From: Palaemon carinicauda
Taxonomy: Eukaryota > Arthropoda > Malacostraca > Decapoda > Palaemonidae
DNA length: 64,000 bases
Direction: 5' to 3'
NCBI RefSeq assembly: GCF_036898095.1
Contig: NC_090743.1
Location: 23,991,426 to 24,055,425, forward strand
Part shown: piece by piece, positions 14,343 through 26,654 of the stretch
How the letters are laid out: each line of letters starts with the position of its first letter
Position numbering within the stretch: position 1 is the stretch's first letter
The notes under the pieces: model-generated
The model's database searches: none
Told to the model about the DNA's origin: nothing
Seen by the model: only the letters and a program-made list of their open reading frames with translations
Translations under genes and position numbers: made by a program

Positions 14343-14500
14343 GAACAGCAATATGGCATCCTCGCTGTGGTCCAGGGCCTACTGAAAATGGTACAGTTTT
14401 AAATGGATCTATATCCAATGGCCATCATGTAAATGGAGATCAAAAAGTTGAACGAGAACGTGACTTTGATGGCTTGAGTTCTACAGCTTCAGAAACACAG
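14343..14500 (+). CDS. Unc-115: Unc-115/abLIM exon: end of LIM4 and start of linker
   Basis: The acceptor is TTTTAATAG and the donor is CAG/GTAAGT. With the one base left by the previous exon it reads GTAIWHPRCGPGP, which supplies the last H-x2-C ligands of LIM4. An Asn/Gly-rich linker follows, ending LSSTASETQ. The exon ends on a complete codon, so both the candidate microexon at 15324 and the next clear exon at 16514 can follow. Confidence 0.93.
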
Positions 14501-16513
14501 GTAAGTTGACTAGCTTTTATAGGACTGTATCACGATTTCTTTTTTCTCAGGCCTATTATTATTATTTTAGTATTTTATGCCTTAGTTTGGTAACAATGTT
14601 TCTACTTAATGTATTATGTACCATTTATTGATGTAGACTCGACAACTTTTGTAAAAGTGTAAAGTGAATTATTATCATGTGAGATCCTTTTTGGTGAGTT
14701 TACAGTAATATTAACAGGAAAGTTTTTTTTTATTTTGATTAGTTAGATGTTCCTCGAAATAATATTTTTAGTTTTAACTATCTGGTCATCTGTGATATTT
14801 TTGCTTTTCCAAACTTAAAGTAAATTTATTTTTCAATGAATGATTGTGTTCAAATTTCTCATTTGATTATAATGTGGTAGAAATATTGTTACAAGGTTTT
14901 TTTAGGAAGAAAAAAAATTCTGCATCCTTTTTGTTCGTGCTTCTGTGTTAAGTTTGCATCTAGATTTTTTTTTTTTTTTTGCTCTTCTTCATAGAGTAAA
15001 TGAATGAAATTTTGCATTTATGTTTAGTAGTTCAGTATGGTTTACTGGCTAAGAACCATATACTTTTGTTTAAGTGTTTTAACTATAGCATTTTTAGGCA
15101 GGTATTCCTAAATCTCCTTTTGTTTGTTACTGTTTGCAACTGAATGTAAGTCGGTGCAGTATTGATTTCTAACTCTATGAAATATTGTGTAATGTTCAAT
15201 GGAAAATATCTTTAGAGTCAAGACTTTAGTGCATCAGTATTAAAATTTGTTTTGAATTTCCTTTAGCCTAGAGAATAAGATAATCATGTAGATAGTACAA
15301 TAACTTGGTTTTCATCTCAACAGTTTATCGAAACTGTAGAGTCCTCGGGGAGATGGCGGCGGGTATGCCTCACAAAGAGTTATTTACTGTATTTGATAAT
15401 AAGAATACCTTTTTTTTTTTTAGAAACCCTGTGACTAAGTTTTGATTTTGTGTATGAATGTAGTAACTAACCCATTGATGAAATACGACTTGTCCAGTGA
15501 TTATGACTTTCCAATCCTAGTGTTTCTATATAGAGATAACCTTCACTTAACCTTTATCATCATCACTGACGGAGTCACGTGTAAAGATAACAATGAAAAG
15601 GTATACAGAATTATTTATGCCATGTAAGCATATACTAATGGGGTCCGTTCAATTGCAACACCAATAAATGTAGTTCTTTTATAGAGGGCTTAGCTTTTGT
15701 AAGTTTTATCTTGGCAGTCATAAAGTTTATTTTGGTTTGAAACAAACATGCTACTGTAATTCTGAATTGCATAATATAGTAGATGTAATTTAGACATCCA
15801 ATAATATCTGAAGCTCTGGTTGGTTACCTCATTTTAATAAGCTTCTGTAGCATTGCACTGCAAGTGTAGCTGCATATTGTTTTATTATAGTTGTTTTTTA
15901 TCTACATACATTTTATTATCATAAGCAACATGATTTCCTACTATACTAAAAGCAAAGTTCATAGTTTTTTAACACACTATTCATCTATGTATCACCTTCA
16001 ATGTGGGGCTTTTGAGTGTTGCACATGGTTAATACTGTACTCGTTTAACATTAAATCTCCCTGGATCAGTTTTTTTTCATGATTTGGTCTTCAGGTAATC
16101 ATTCATTATTCTATCCTTGGTTCTGTTCCTTTAAATGATTTAACATGAACCCCTTGAAATTATTTAGGATACTAAAGTATCAATTTTTCCAAAGATAGCA
16201 GTAAAGTGTGATATTCCTGGAACATATCCCCTTACTAAAACATGAATACAGTACTTACATAACATGTATTTGTTTGGACATTTACTTGAGTGTGTTTTGG
16301 TTCATTTTACCCTGATTTACCTTTTGTATTGATAGGTACACATTTTTTTTTTTTTGTGCTTTAGGGCTTTTTGCATTTTCAGTGTAGTTTTAAGATTATG
16401 TTTCCATTTTTATTTATCATTGTTTTAGCAGCATGCTAATAAGGTGTTACAAAGATGCCTGTATGTATTTGCATGCTTAGATTTATTTTTGTTTTGTTAA
16501 CAATTTTTTTCAG
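14501..16513 (+). other. Intron region, no repeat element seen
   Basis: About 2 kb of AT-rich intron with a few short T runs. It contains the candidate 39-bp microexon listed separately; open frames elsewhere are short and uncharacteristic. Confidence 0.8.
15324..15362 (+). CDS. Unc-115: Candidate 13-codon Unc-115 microexon
   Basis: A 39-bp segment lies between TCTCAACAG and GTATGC and reads FIETVESSGRWRR in phase 0 at both ends. Including or skipping it keeps the frame between the exons at 14343-14500 and 16514-16588. Its composition is clearly less AT-rich than the flanking intron. It is supported only by splice-site quality, phase and protein-like content, so it may be an alternative microexon or a chance occurrence. 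Confidence 0.5.
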
Positions 16514-16588
16514 TTTTCTCGTTCCCGCACGCCAAGTCTTAATGGATCCTTCCGCTCCTATAGTCCCTATAACAGCCTGAGCAGGAAG
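16514..16588 (+). CDS. Unc-115: Unc-115/abLIM linker exon (25 codons)
   Basis: The exon runs from TTTTTTTCAG to AAG/GTGCGT, exactly 25 codons, phase 0 on both sides. The translation FSRSRTPSLNGSFRSYSPYN is a Ser/Tyr/Arg-rich piece matching the linker after LIM4 in insect Unc-115. It may be alternatively spliced, since removing it keeps the frame. Confidence 0.88.
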
Positions 16589-19500
16589 GTGCGTTTCCAG
16601 TTTGCTTTTCTTTAACTACATTTGTATAGTTAGTTTATTTACAGCTGTTGGTGTCAGTTATTTAAGCTATGTAGATGAGTAAGGTAAGAATATTTACCAT
16701 TAGAGATACGGTATAGATAAAATAATTGCTACAAATTATGCTTGGTGTATCAAAGAAAAATCCTGTTTCCCAAAATTGTGCATTTTTTAGTTAAGTTGTC
16801 ACACTATAAATATTATTTAGAATATTAAACTGTGATAAAGATCTGCAATTGAATAACTTATGGGCAGATAATTAATTATTTTACTGAATGATTGGCTGTT
16901 TTCAAAAGCTATTGCAAAGCTTAAAGATCTTGAGTGCTGCTAATATTTGGTTTAAAGTAATATACCCATTTTTGTATGCACTAGTGGTAAAGGCCACTCT
17001 CAATATTGTCATACTGTATTCCCTAACAAATTTTAGATTTACTGTAAGTGGTCACAGCAATAAATATTTTGAAAAGAGTGAGAAGTGCCTAGAACCTTGC
17101 AAACAACATTGTCAGAAATTCAGATAAAAAACTGTATCCTTAAACATGGAAAATTACATAATGAGGCTACTTGAGAATCACAGTGTCCTAGTACGCTCAA
17201 GTGATTTTACCTTTAACCTGAAGAGATTATCTTTAACAACCATTAGTTATGTAAGCCACGTAAGTAAACCCATACACTCGCACACAAACATATTTTTATT
17301 ATATAAATTATCATCTTTTTCATAACCCTATTTAAAATGATGTTTAAAGTTGTTGATAATATTTTGCAGTAGAACTTTTTGTTAAAAGTGGGCCATTTTT
17401 AAATTTTTTCAATGAAGGGTTTATTTTTGGTTACCTTTCCTTAATGAATGCGGTATTAGCAACATACATTTTGTTAACAGTGCATGAAGGACATGATTTT
17501 TGCATCGGTACATTGTTGTGTTGTTGAAAAAATACTTCTTGAATTTGGTCTCCTTTCTTGCTGGCCTACACATTATTTTTTCTTGATACATTGACAATTT
17601 TTCTCATGAGTGAGATGGTAGAAAATATAAGCTTTACATGTATAACATCAAATACGATACTTGTCATGGATTTCAAGTTTAACCTTATATAAACATCTTC
17701 CAGTTTTGAAAGACTCACAACCATAATACAGTATATTTAGCATCAAGTATCCAAACTTATGTTAATGATAGTACTGTATTTTAAAGCTATACTTCAGGTG
17801 CTATAGATTAGATTTTACAGCTAATAAGAGTGCATCATTTAAAGGGTAAGCACATTATTTTATGAAAGCACAATTTTATGCATTTTATATGAATATTATT
17901 TGAGGAAACACAATCAAGTAAATAATAAGATGTGAAGAGATTCTCTGACTTTACAATAAGAGTAAGCTGGCAAAATAGTTACTCTGGGAGACTTTACTTC
18001 TAGAAAAGGTTGGACAATTCATCTTAGATAGATAACATAGAGCATGCACTCATAGCTGGCTGAAGCCTATACACTACTCTGTAGTTAACAAATGTCCTAA
18101 ATTTGGCTTTTAAAGGGCTCTCGCCATTGTCTGAGAACTTGACATACTACAGAGTTTCCCACTTTCTACCATCTTTACACACAGTCCACCAAGAAAATAC
18201 TATAAATGCAAAAAATAAAGAGTAAATTGACTTATCCTAGGTCATAGTTGAGGGATGAATATGAAATAAAAGATAACATAATAAAATTGGTTTACACTAT
18301 AGTCATGTATTTCTTATGGTGCAGAGCCCTGAAACTTAGTATGCTCACTTAAAGTTGTGAGTACAATATGAAGTAGCTGCTCTTCTGGAAATTAAGGATT
18401 TAAGAATTGTCAATCTACTCTACCTTTATCACATTCCAGTTTACATTTTAATTTTTCATAGGCAACAATTTTAAAATACAGTATATTACAGTAAATATAT
18501 ATTTGTGTTATAGGAATTTTTTTAACGGTCATAAGCCAGTTGAATATATTTTATTACTAATTAGTGAATGATCAGTGGATTCATTTTAATGCCTAAAGAG
18601 GATTAATGTAATCACCTTGAAATGAGCACACCAGAATTCATTGAAATGATTTTATGGACTTGGTACAGATAGCTTCATTAATTATGGTACACTTCACAGG
18701 AACCTAAGGAGACATCTTAACTGCTATATGTTTTATCAGGTAATGTTGTCTTAGCAAAACCAAGTTGCTGGGCTTGTAAACACATGATAAAAAGCATTTT
18801 TTATTAACTTTACAAAGTGCTATATATAAAATTATTGTTGTTTACTTAATGGCACTTTGTAAAGTTAATAAAAATGCTTTTGATCATGTGTTTACAAGGT
18901 CCACAACTTTGTTTGACAGGCAGCGTTGCGAGGAGTTTCTCTTTTGCTAAACACAGCATTACCTGGTACAATGTACAGGTGTTAGATGTCTCCTTAGCTT
19001 CGTGTGAAGTGTACAGTACTAGAATTAATGAAACCAACTTCACACTACTGTATACATACAGTATATCTGGGCTAAGAAGAAAAATTATTGATCATGTTAT
19101 AGAGATTAGAGAAATCTCCTCTTAAAGTTTTAGAATGTAGTTTCCTGTCTGGTTATGGAATACAGTACAGTACATAGAATTAAAATGAGTACCAAATGGT
19201 AGTTGAATGTTTTTTTATGGCAGGTTTTCTGTAGTTGGAAAATTACCCTTTTAGTATATCGTCACATTACCTAATACTGTATAGACTGTTTTCCAATGAA
19301 CCCAAGGAAGTATATTTGCCAATACTAATATTACTTAAATTTGCAAAGAGGGAGTCCAAAACTAGTTACATTACAGCACACTGTTGCATATTGTATATAG
19401 TTGCACTTCACTGTGTATAGTACAGTATACATGAAAATTCATAAAAGAAATTGGCTTATGAAATTAATTTTAACCAGAAAAGGCATACTATACTTTATGT

Positions 19501-19758
19501 ACAGTAGATGTATTGTCATTTTGAAGTGATATCAGAGATGGCTGTAGATTTTACTATTACATCAATAGTACTGTACTTTATATTTTTTCATTTAAGCTGT
19601 AATTAAACAAGTCCTAGACTAGGAAAATATCTGACAAAATTGATATGATAAAATAAAAACTATGATTCACAAATCTGTCGTGGGTTTACTGTTGAGCATA
19701 ATGTACATTTACTTTTTATGAAGGTAGAAATGAAGCTTACCGGTTTATATTTCCGCAG
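16589..19758 (+). other. Intron with a fold-back element
   Basis: About 3.2 kb of AT-rich intron with many TACTGTA/TACAGTA words. The only structured feature is the inverted repeat at 18672-19032, listed separately. Confidence 0.8.
18672..19032. mobile_element. Fold-back / MITE-like inverted repeat
   Basis: The two arms (about 18672-18820 and 18852-19032) are reverse complements with some indels. The innermost 47-48 bp (18773-18820 against 18852-18898) are nearly perfect, around a 31-bp loop. The outer ends read GCTTCATTAATT on the left and its complement AATTAATGAA on the right, and GTACACTTCAC recurs inside both. There is no coding sequence. This is the shape of a fold-back or miniature inverted-repeat element; no clear target duplication is visible. 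Confidence 0.8.
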
Positions 19759-19954
19759 TTCTCGGGTCCCTATCGCACATGCTCGCCTGGTTTGATATTG
19801 CGCGAGTACAAATCTTCACAAAGTCCTGTTGACATAACGCGTATCTACACATACTCATATCTTACTGCCGAACCTTCACAAGGTTATCTCAAGCGTCCAT
19901 TGGACCCATATGACCGTCCTCCACCCAAATCTCCACACTTCCACCGTCCGCCTC
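19759..19954 (+). CDS. Unc-115: Unc-115/abLIM linker exon with the YTYSYLT block
   Basis: The acceptor is TATATTTCCGCAG and the donor CTC/GTAAGT; it starts in phase 0 and leaves one base. It reads through GLILREYKSS, RIYTYSYLTAEPSQGYLKRP and DPYDRPPPKSPHFHRPP. This block directly after the LIM domains is one of the best conserved parts of the abLIM/Unc-115 linker and supports the family assignment independently of the LIM motifs. Confidence 0.93.
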
Positions 19955-20380
19955 GTAAGTTTTTAAAGAATTGCCAAATATCCATTTCAGATAATTGGTA
20001 CACATTTTCAAAGTACTGTACTGTACAGTACTGATATTTGATTTCCTGCATATGTCATATATAGTGTCTAATATTTTTCACAATAAAGTAAATTGATCGT
20101 AAATTTAAAGATAAACTTGCTTCATGATATTGTACAATACTGTATATATGTACAGGGTATTACTGTATATGATTATGTACAGCAATTCTACTGCTTGATA
20201 TTTTTCCTATAATTTCCCTTTCTTTTCCAAAATTATTCAAATTCAAGGGAATGCAACTTTTTTAACCTTTTTTTCTTATTTTACCTTGTTTTCAATAAGT
20301 GATGATTTGTTTGAAATATTCAACATCACTATTGAAAGAAAAACCTGAAATCGTATGCTGTTGCTTTTCTTCTCTTCCAG
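19955..20380 (+). other. Intron, nothing further seen
   Basis: Short AT-rich intron with several TACTGTA/TACAGTA words near its start; no gene is visible. Confidence 0.8.
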
Positions 20381-20608
20381 CTGATTATAGAAAACTGTCA
20401 CTCCCCAAGACGAATAGTAGATTAGGAATGCGAGTATTAGTGGATCAAATGCAGACAGAAACACCTCGACCAAAGTCTCCCCATATGAATAATGAGGAGC
20501 CTATCGCACTATCACATTATCCAGGAGGACGGAAACCGCCAAGTGGAGATGTTTCACGAATAGAAAGAGATGACTTCCCTGCTCCTCCTTACCCTTATAC
20601 AGATCCAG
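20381..20608 (+). CDS. Unc-115: Unc-115/abLIM linker exon, Pro-rich
   Basis: The acceptor is TTCTCTTCCAG and the donor CAG/GTATGA. One base is carried in (giving a Pro codon) and one is left over. The protein includes LVDQMQTETPRPKSPHMNNE, then EEPIALSHYPGG and IERDDFPAPPYPYTDP. These match the conserved middle of Unc-115, rich in proline and candidate phosphorylation sites. The leftover G joins the AT of the exon at 37651 to give Asp, so the following intron spans 17 kb. Confidence 0.92.
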
Positions 20609-22277
20609 GTATGAGTTTGAGTCTTTAAGAGTACAGTACAGTTGCAGACAAATTTCTATTATCCAGGCATAGGGTAGGGCCAGCATATCCTACATTGGGT
20701 TTAGTTGGGATCAGAATATATATAGATAGGATATTAATAAAGTTGAGCATAGGAAGAGAAGTTTTGATTTTAAGTCGGTCGCTAGTTTACTATTAAATCG
20801 TGTAATTTACAGATGATATTTTAGCTTCATGTAGCCCAGCCCTAGACGTTATTTTTACTTTCCCATAAATCTAATTCAACTTGACAAAAAATATTTGTGG
20901 TCTTGTGGTTGGAGTGAGACATGCCTGGAAGCTTGTTGATTTGTCCCAAACCAATTTCATAAAATTATATTGGCATTTGTATTTGCTTCTAAGAGTTCCT
21001 ATAGTATTCATAAAATTTATAAATACATAAATTGCAACTTTCATGACTTGTTGATGTGATGTGGAATACTGATGCATAATGCATTCAGGAGATGAATGTA
21101 CTCATCATGTTTTTGCAGTGTACTTGTTTATTTTGTATTCTTGTTCCCCACTCCTTTAAAGTTGGGATTAACTGTCACATACATTAATTTTTAATGCTTG
21201 GGTTTTTTAAACTTGTCTAGTTTACTGTATGCTCTTGTTAAATTACAATAGTAAGTTGGGCATATGCCGTGATTTAACGTGTAGTATATAAATCTTTTTT
21301 CATGTGAGTTGTATTTACTTTCTTTCCAGTTGTTAGTTACTTTAAATGCGTGCAATATTTGTGTGTTGTAGCCTAAAATAATCTAGTTAATTGTTCCTCA
21401 AGTATTATGTATGTTCTGGATTAAAATGATAGAGATTTGTCTGTGCCAAACCATGGGATTGCATGTTCTTTTATCTCGGATTTTTGTTTTAAAACATAAA
21501 CTCCCACTGCATAGTATACAGTAAATGTGTATCTAATTGCCATAGCCCTTTTTCTGATACTTCAAGTTTTATAAACCTTCCGCGGGAAATCCTGTAGATA
21601 TTTTTTATTCTTCATATAAGGCGTTTTGGTCTATATCAATTGTTTTCTTTTTCATGGTACTTTTTTCATGGCATTTACACTTTTGAATTAACATTTTATT
21701 TCCTTTTTGTGAGTCTTTTGGTATTGCTGTGCATTTTTCCATAGTATCCTCCATTCCTTATTTTTTTATGAAGTGAATATGGGTACAGTACATGATTAAG
21801 GGGAGAGGCAATATTAAATTTACCTTCATGTTCGAAAATTGACAATTGGTAAGCAGAAAGAAATGTATTAGACAAAAATTTAATTATGTGATTTACAATA
21901 CACAATCTTGCATCATACAAATTTTAACTTCCTACTGCTTAGAAGAATTGAAAAGTTAAATGTTCAATTCATTAAATTTATATACAATTCTTTATTATGC
22001 AAATTATTTTTTATGCCAATATTTATCATAGTGAATTATTCCAAAGTTTAACTGTAGATTTACAGATTTTTAATCAAAGAAAAAATACAGGGTTGTTCAT
22101 GTTCTAAGATTTGCTTCTTTGAACAATTAGCTTAGAGAATTCTGACTGCTATGAAACCAAAATGGAAATAATTTAAAAGTTGAATTTAGAATTTAGTTTT
22201 CATTTTAATCAGAAATATTTTTAGTGATAACTTTGTTACAAATACACATTTGCATGTCTGTAATATGTCATTGTATT

Positions 22278-22470
22278 TTTTTCAATATCAAACTTACCCG
22301 ATGATCATATAGCTGCATCCCTGCTGCCCGACAGAAAAAACCTACGGGAGGAATACGCCAGCGATCGCTATACAGGTGGGGGTGTACATCAACAGCGCCA
22401 TCTGTCAAGTAGGTACTCAAGTACTCGATGTCAACAACGAACCAATTTTCCCTCTGTCGTGCCACAGGCA
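22278..22470 (+). repeat. Left inverted terminal repeat of the DIRS-like element
   Basis: The sequence from TTTTTCAATATCAAACTTAC through about 22470 is the reverse complement of the block at about 28455-28625, with small indels near 22450-22470. The outermost 15 bp or so differ from the right end, which carries an extra extension, as known for DIRS-1-type repeats. Confidence 0.9.
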
Positions 22471-22612
22471 AGACCTACTAAATACGCCGTCCCTAACTGG
22501 ATTTGTTTTCACAACGATTTGGTGAAGTACACTATTCCAGTTTTGAGCTTTCGCTATGTAGGGGTTTTATCTTCATTTCAAAACTTGAACTCGTTTTGGA
22601 TAGATTTAATTA

Positions 22613-22748
22613 TGGTGACGAAGAGAGTATGGACTCTCTTTCACTTTTAAATGGCCGACCCTTCCCTTAGACGGAAGTGTTGGTGACGAAGAGAGTATGG
22701 ACTCTCTTTCACTTTTAAATGGCCGACCCTTCCCTTAGACGGAAGTGT
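22613..22748 (+). repeat. 68-bp tandem duplication
   Basis: Two apparently identical 68-bp copies (22613-22680 and 22681-22748), beginning TGGTGACGAAGAGAG and ending ACGGAAGTGT, in the 5' non-coding part of the DIRS-like element. Confidence 0.95.
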
Positions 22749-23659
22749 GTTTTGGTAATTTTGCTTAACAAGTTATAGATCTATTTATTTTATATCTCTC
22801 CGCCTTTTTAGGCCTCTTCGATTAACTTTCCATTTATTATAAACTTATAAAAATTAATTTTTATGTTTGTTTATATGCGACCTTTCCTAATAGTAGGCGG
22901 TCCTTACTTGGAACCGAAGTTAATTAACATTGAGCCCGTCATATCGTATTTTCCTTTTAAGAATTTATACTTTTTTAATTTTAATGTTTTTGAAAGAATT
23001 TCTTTGATAGTCTCGTACTGTTTTCAAAGATGAACTAACGTTTAGTTTAGTCTCCGCAGTTGTTGACGTTCAGAACGTTCAACATGCGCTCTATCGTTAC
23101 GATAGAGAGAGAGTATTTCACGGTTTCACGTTGCAGTAAGAGTAAACCGATTCTAGCGTTTTGTTCATTCTTTCTTAGCTTAAATGGTTTTAATTCTAAT
23201 AAAGGAACTTTTTATTTGGGAAACCTTTCAGTTTTTTCCTTTAGCAAATAATATGTTTTAACGATATATAGTTGGGCTCTTCTCTCAGGTTCTAAGTCAA
23301 GAGAGAAGAGAGAGAGAGATAGAGACGGAGGGAGAGAGAGGAGAATAAACGTTTCGTTCAAGCGGGTAACGTTGTTCTCGTTTTTTACTCTTCTCCTAGT
23401 CGCTGTAGGGGAAGAAGGTAAAACGTTTCTAGAGTTTTATTCTTGTTCCCAGGCTTTATGCGGTGAGAGATTTTAAACGTAGTTTATTTGATCTAGTGTT
23501 TAGTCTCTTTTCCAGCCACTGAATTCTTTATCTTTCATTATGTTTTTCTGTTGCATTGTAAAACTGTTTTCGCAATTACTACCTTTTAATGAAGGATAGG
23601 ATTGCGTGTTTCAGGTACAAATCACTTAAAGTTTCGATTTCAGTGAAATAAGTGCAAAC

Positions 23660-26000
23660 AGAAAATCAAAAGTGATAAAGTGATATGCGCAAAGTGTTAC
23701 AGTGTTGCGTTCGAGGGTTCGTCTGTTCGTGCCAGTTGTTCACCTAGTCCGATACCTCTTACAAGCTCCCAAGCCCAGGGGAGAAGTAATGTCGAAGGAC
23801 TTATGGGTTCCACAGGCCTTGATCGACGAACAGACGTTTCCCTCGGTGGTTTCGGGTGTATCTACACACGTTGCCGACGTGATCGCCCCACCCACATAAA
23901 GACGAGAGAGCCCATTTATTCCTCGTCTGCGGAAGAGGTTTCTCGCAGAAACCATGGACCAAATCTTGCAGCTTTAAGTGCAAGTCGGTCCCTTCCGCGC
24001 AAGTCCAACGGCCTAGGTGTAGCCACTGGGTCAGTTCGGACTCGCTGCAGTCATCCGACGACTGCACACCTCCCAAGAGAGGCAAGGTAGTACCGCAACA
24101 GGCAGTAACTCCGTCTGTTGCCGCACCAGCTGTTTTAGACCCTCAGTCACAACGGACAGTAGCTCCGTTTGTTGCCGTCTTTGGTAGACCCTAGTGGTCC
24201 ATGCTGCAGACTATGCAGTCTCAGCTTGCTTCCTTCATGCAGGAGTATCGTGCTGAGAAGGTTGACGCTGCACCTGTTAACCTACAACCTGCCACGGTTG
24301 TGCGCTCAGCAGATACTGCGGCTGCCAGCTCCCACACTCCTCCTGTGAGAGCTCCACCACCGATGCGCAGTCGACCCTGCCAGACGCATGTTCATGCTGC
24401 ACCCTCCGTTGACATGCGTGAGCTACCGCATCAGTAGTGGGAAGGTGCTGTCAAGCTGCCGTGTTTTGACGCAATGCGGCATGCTCCGCAACCCACGGCA
24501 GTCCCTCCCACGCACCAGCACTCCGCTTTTGTTGTTGCCAGCTCCCACACTCCGACTGCGGAGAAGGTTGACGATGCACCCGTTGGCCTACAGCCTACCA
24601 CGGTTGTGCGCCCGGCATGGCTGCCTGCTCCCACACTCTTGTTGTGAGAGCTCCTCCACCCATGCGCAATCGACCCTGCCAGACGTATGCTGACTCCCAC
24701 AGACACACGGAGCACTCCGTTGCCGTGCGTGAGCTACCACAAGCTGCCGTGTTTTGACACGGTGTGTCAGCCTCCGCAACACACTGTGGTTACCGCCACT
24801 CGCCCGCAGCAAACTAGTCAGTCAGGAGTTGAGGCTTCCCCACACAGCTTTGGTTGTTGCCAACTCACAGACTGTCGAACAGTTACATGACGTTGCCTTC
24901 TGGTCTGCTACTAATACACCAGTGCTGTATGTCCTCACGCTCCTGTTGTGGTTGACAGTTCAGTTTTTGACAGTTCACAGACTGTCAAGCTGTTTCATAA
25001 CGTTGCCTTCTGGTCTGCTGCTTATGCACCAGTGAAACCCTCACTGAGATAACCTAGCTTTTCTCGGACATGGTTCCTGTAGATGAGAAAGTGCTGTTCT
25101 CCCTCCTTCTGATATTCCCTTGAGGACTCTGTCATTTGGAGAGGAGCCTTAAGCTGCTTAGCCTCCTATGGACTTTAATTAAAGCATAACATGCTTCCAG
25201 GGAGGGTAAATGGTTCCGCTTCAGTCGCTAACCCCGTCTGTTGCCACACCTGCTCCCATAGACCTTGGGCTTTGTTGCAAGACATGCAGTCCAAGCTTAG
25301 TCCTTGATAGAGGATTTTTTACGGAGAAGAACCTTCTTGCCAACAACCTTCCTACCGGTTGGTTGTACGCCCTGTTGACGCTGAGATATCCTACTCACGT
25401 CCGCCAGTTGAGATGGTTCCTCCTCCGGTGCGACCCAGTGTGGGTTGCCAGTCGCACGTTGACGTTAAGCGACTCTCGGAGGTGGTTGTGGACGTTCAGT
25501 GTGTCACTAGGAAGACGTTCAACAACCAGCAGAGGTGACTTGTTGTGACGCAGTGCGGCAACCTCAGCAACCCGATAAGGGGTTGTCTGCACAACCCAGA
25601 CAGTCTAGACAGTTTCGGGTTGTCGCTGTACTTCCTCGCTTCCCCATGGTTGACAGTTCACAGACTGTGCAGCAGTACCATGATCTTGTGTCTGGCTCCG
25701 TCACGCATCCACCAGTGCGACCGGATTCAGCGAGTCAGACGTTGCCCACTCCGTTGCCGTTTCCTCATCAGTTTCGGATGAGGAACCCTCTGATGAGGAC
25801 ATGGCTGAACAAGACGATCAACCCCCAGCCCTGCTATCCATCCAGAAGATGCTGAAGAAGGAACACGGCCCTGTCAGGCTGTGGATGAATCTGGTTAAGA
25901 CACTGTCATCCGTGGTTCAATTGGTGTCACTTGGAAGACTACACCCCCGTCCTCTTCGGTTTCATCTAGCTCTTCACTGGAAAAGGACAAGACGCTAGAA
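23660..26000 (+). pseudogene. DIRS-like gag remnant
   Basis: GC-richer sequence with the longest open pieces at 23680-24090, 24201-24437 and 25535-25855, interrupted by many stops and shifts. The translation is rich in Ser, Pro, Ala and His, with repeated pieces such as QAVTPSVAAPA and HTPPVRAPPPMRSRPCQT that recur two or three times through the region (about 24250-24400 and 24540-24690). This is what is expected for the gag-like first frame of a DIRS element, but the call rests on position and composition more than on a recognised domain. Confidence 0.6.
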
Positions 26001-26059
26001 GCGGTCTCGATCCCGGTTTCCGGAAGATAAGTCTGGTCTGACTGGATGAAAGGACTTTA

Positions 26060-26640
26060 TCAACCTTTGATGGGGTCTTCCCCTGACTGTTCAGACTCCC
26101 AACCACGTTCTCTTCTCAGACGCATCGGACGTAGGCTGGGGTGCGACCTTAGGCGGTAGGGAATGCTCGGGATTATGGAACTCGAGTCAAAGGACAATGC
26201 ATTTCAACTGCAAGAAGCTTCTGGCAGTACGTCTGACCTGGAAAAGCTTCAGGTGTCTCCTTCAAGGCAAAGTAGTGGAGGTGAACACGGTCAACTCCCT
26301 GCTTTGATGTACATCTCCTAGCAAGGAGGGACCTACTCTCTGACATGGTACGAGTTCGCAAGTGACCTCCTCTCCTGTTCAACAGGTCTAGACTTTTCAC
26401 TAGTAACAAGTTTCTTCCAAGGCAACTTGAATGTCTTAGCAGATTGTCTCAGTAGGAAGGGACAATAATTCCAACATATTGGACCCTCCACAAGGATGTA
26501 TGCAAGAGACTTTGGGTCACCTGGGGCCAGCCAACCATAGATCTCTTCGCAACCTCGATGTCCAAGAGGCTCTCAATACTTTGCTCACCTATCCCGGACC
26601 CAGCAGTAGTTCTTTTAGATGCCTTTCTACTTGATTGGTC
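26060..26640 (+). pseudogene. DIRS-like RNase H remnant
   Basis: Pieces in shifting frames read LFSDASDVGWGATLGG, NCKKLLAVRLTWKSF, NVLADCLSRKGQ and WGQPTIDLFAT. These correspond in order to the RNase H core and the segment downstream of it in DIRS polyproteins. The upstream reverse-transcriptase motifs (YLDDWL and neighbours) are absent: only about 60 bp separate the end of the gag-like part from RNase H, where an intact element has over 1 kb. This indicates an internal deletion. Confidence 0.75.
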
Positions 26641-26654
26641 TCATCTAGATCTAT

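Noticed and set aside
18773..18898. microRNA precursor hairpin
   Set aside because: The inverted repeat extends far beyond a precursor length, with arms typical of a fold-back transposon.
24431..24812. Minus-strand open frames rich in Cys/Gly/Arg
   Set aside because: They are shadows of the plus-strand gag-like remnant of the DIRS element.
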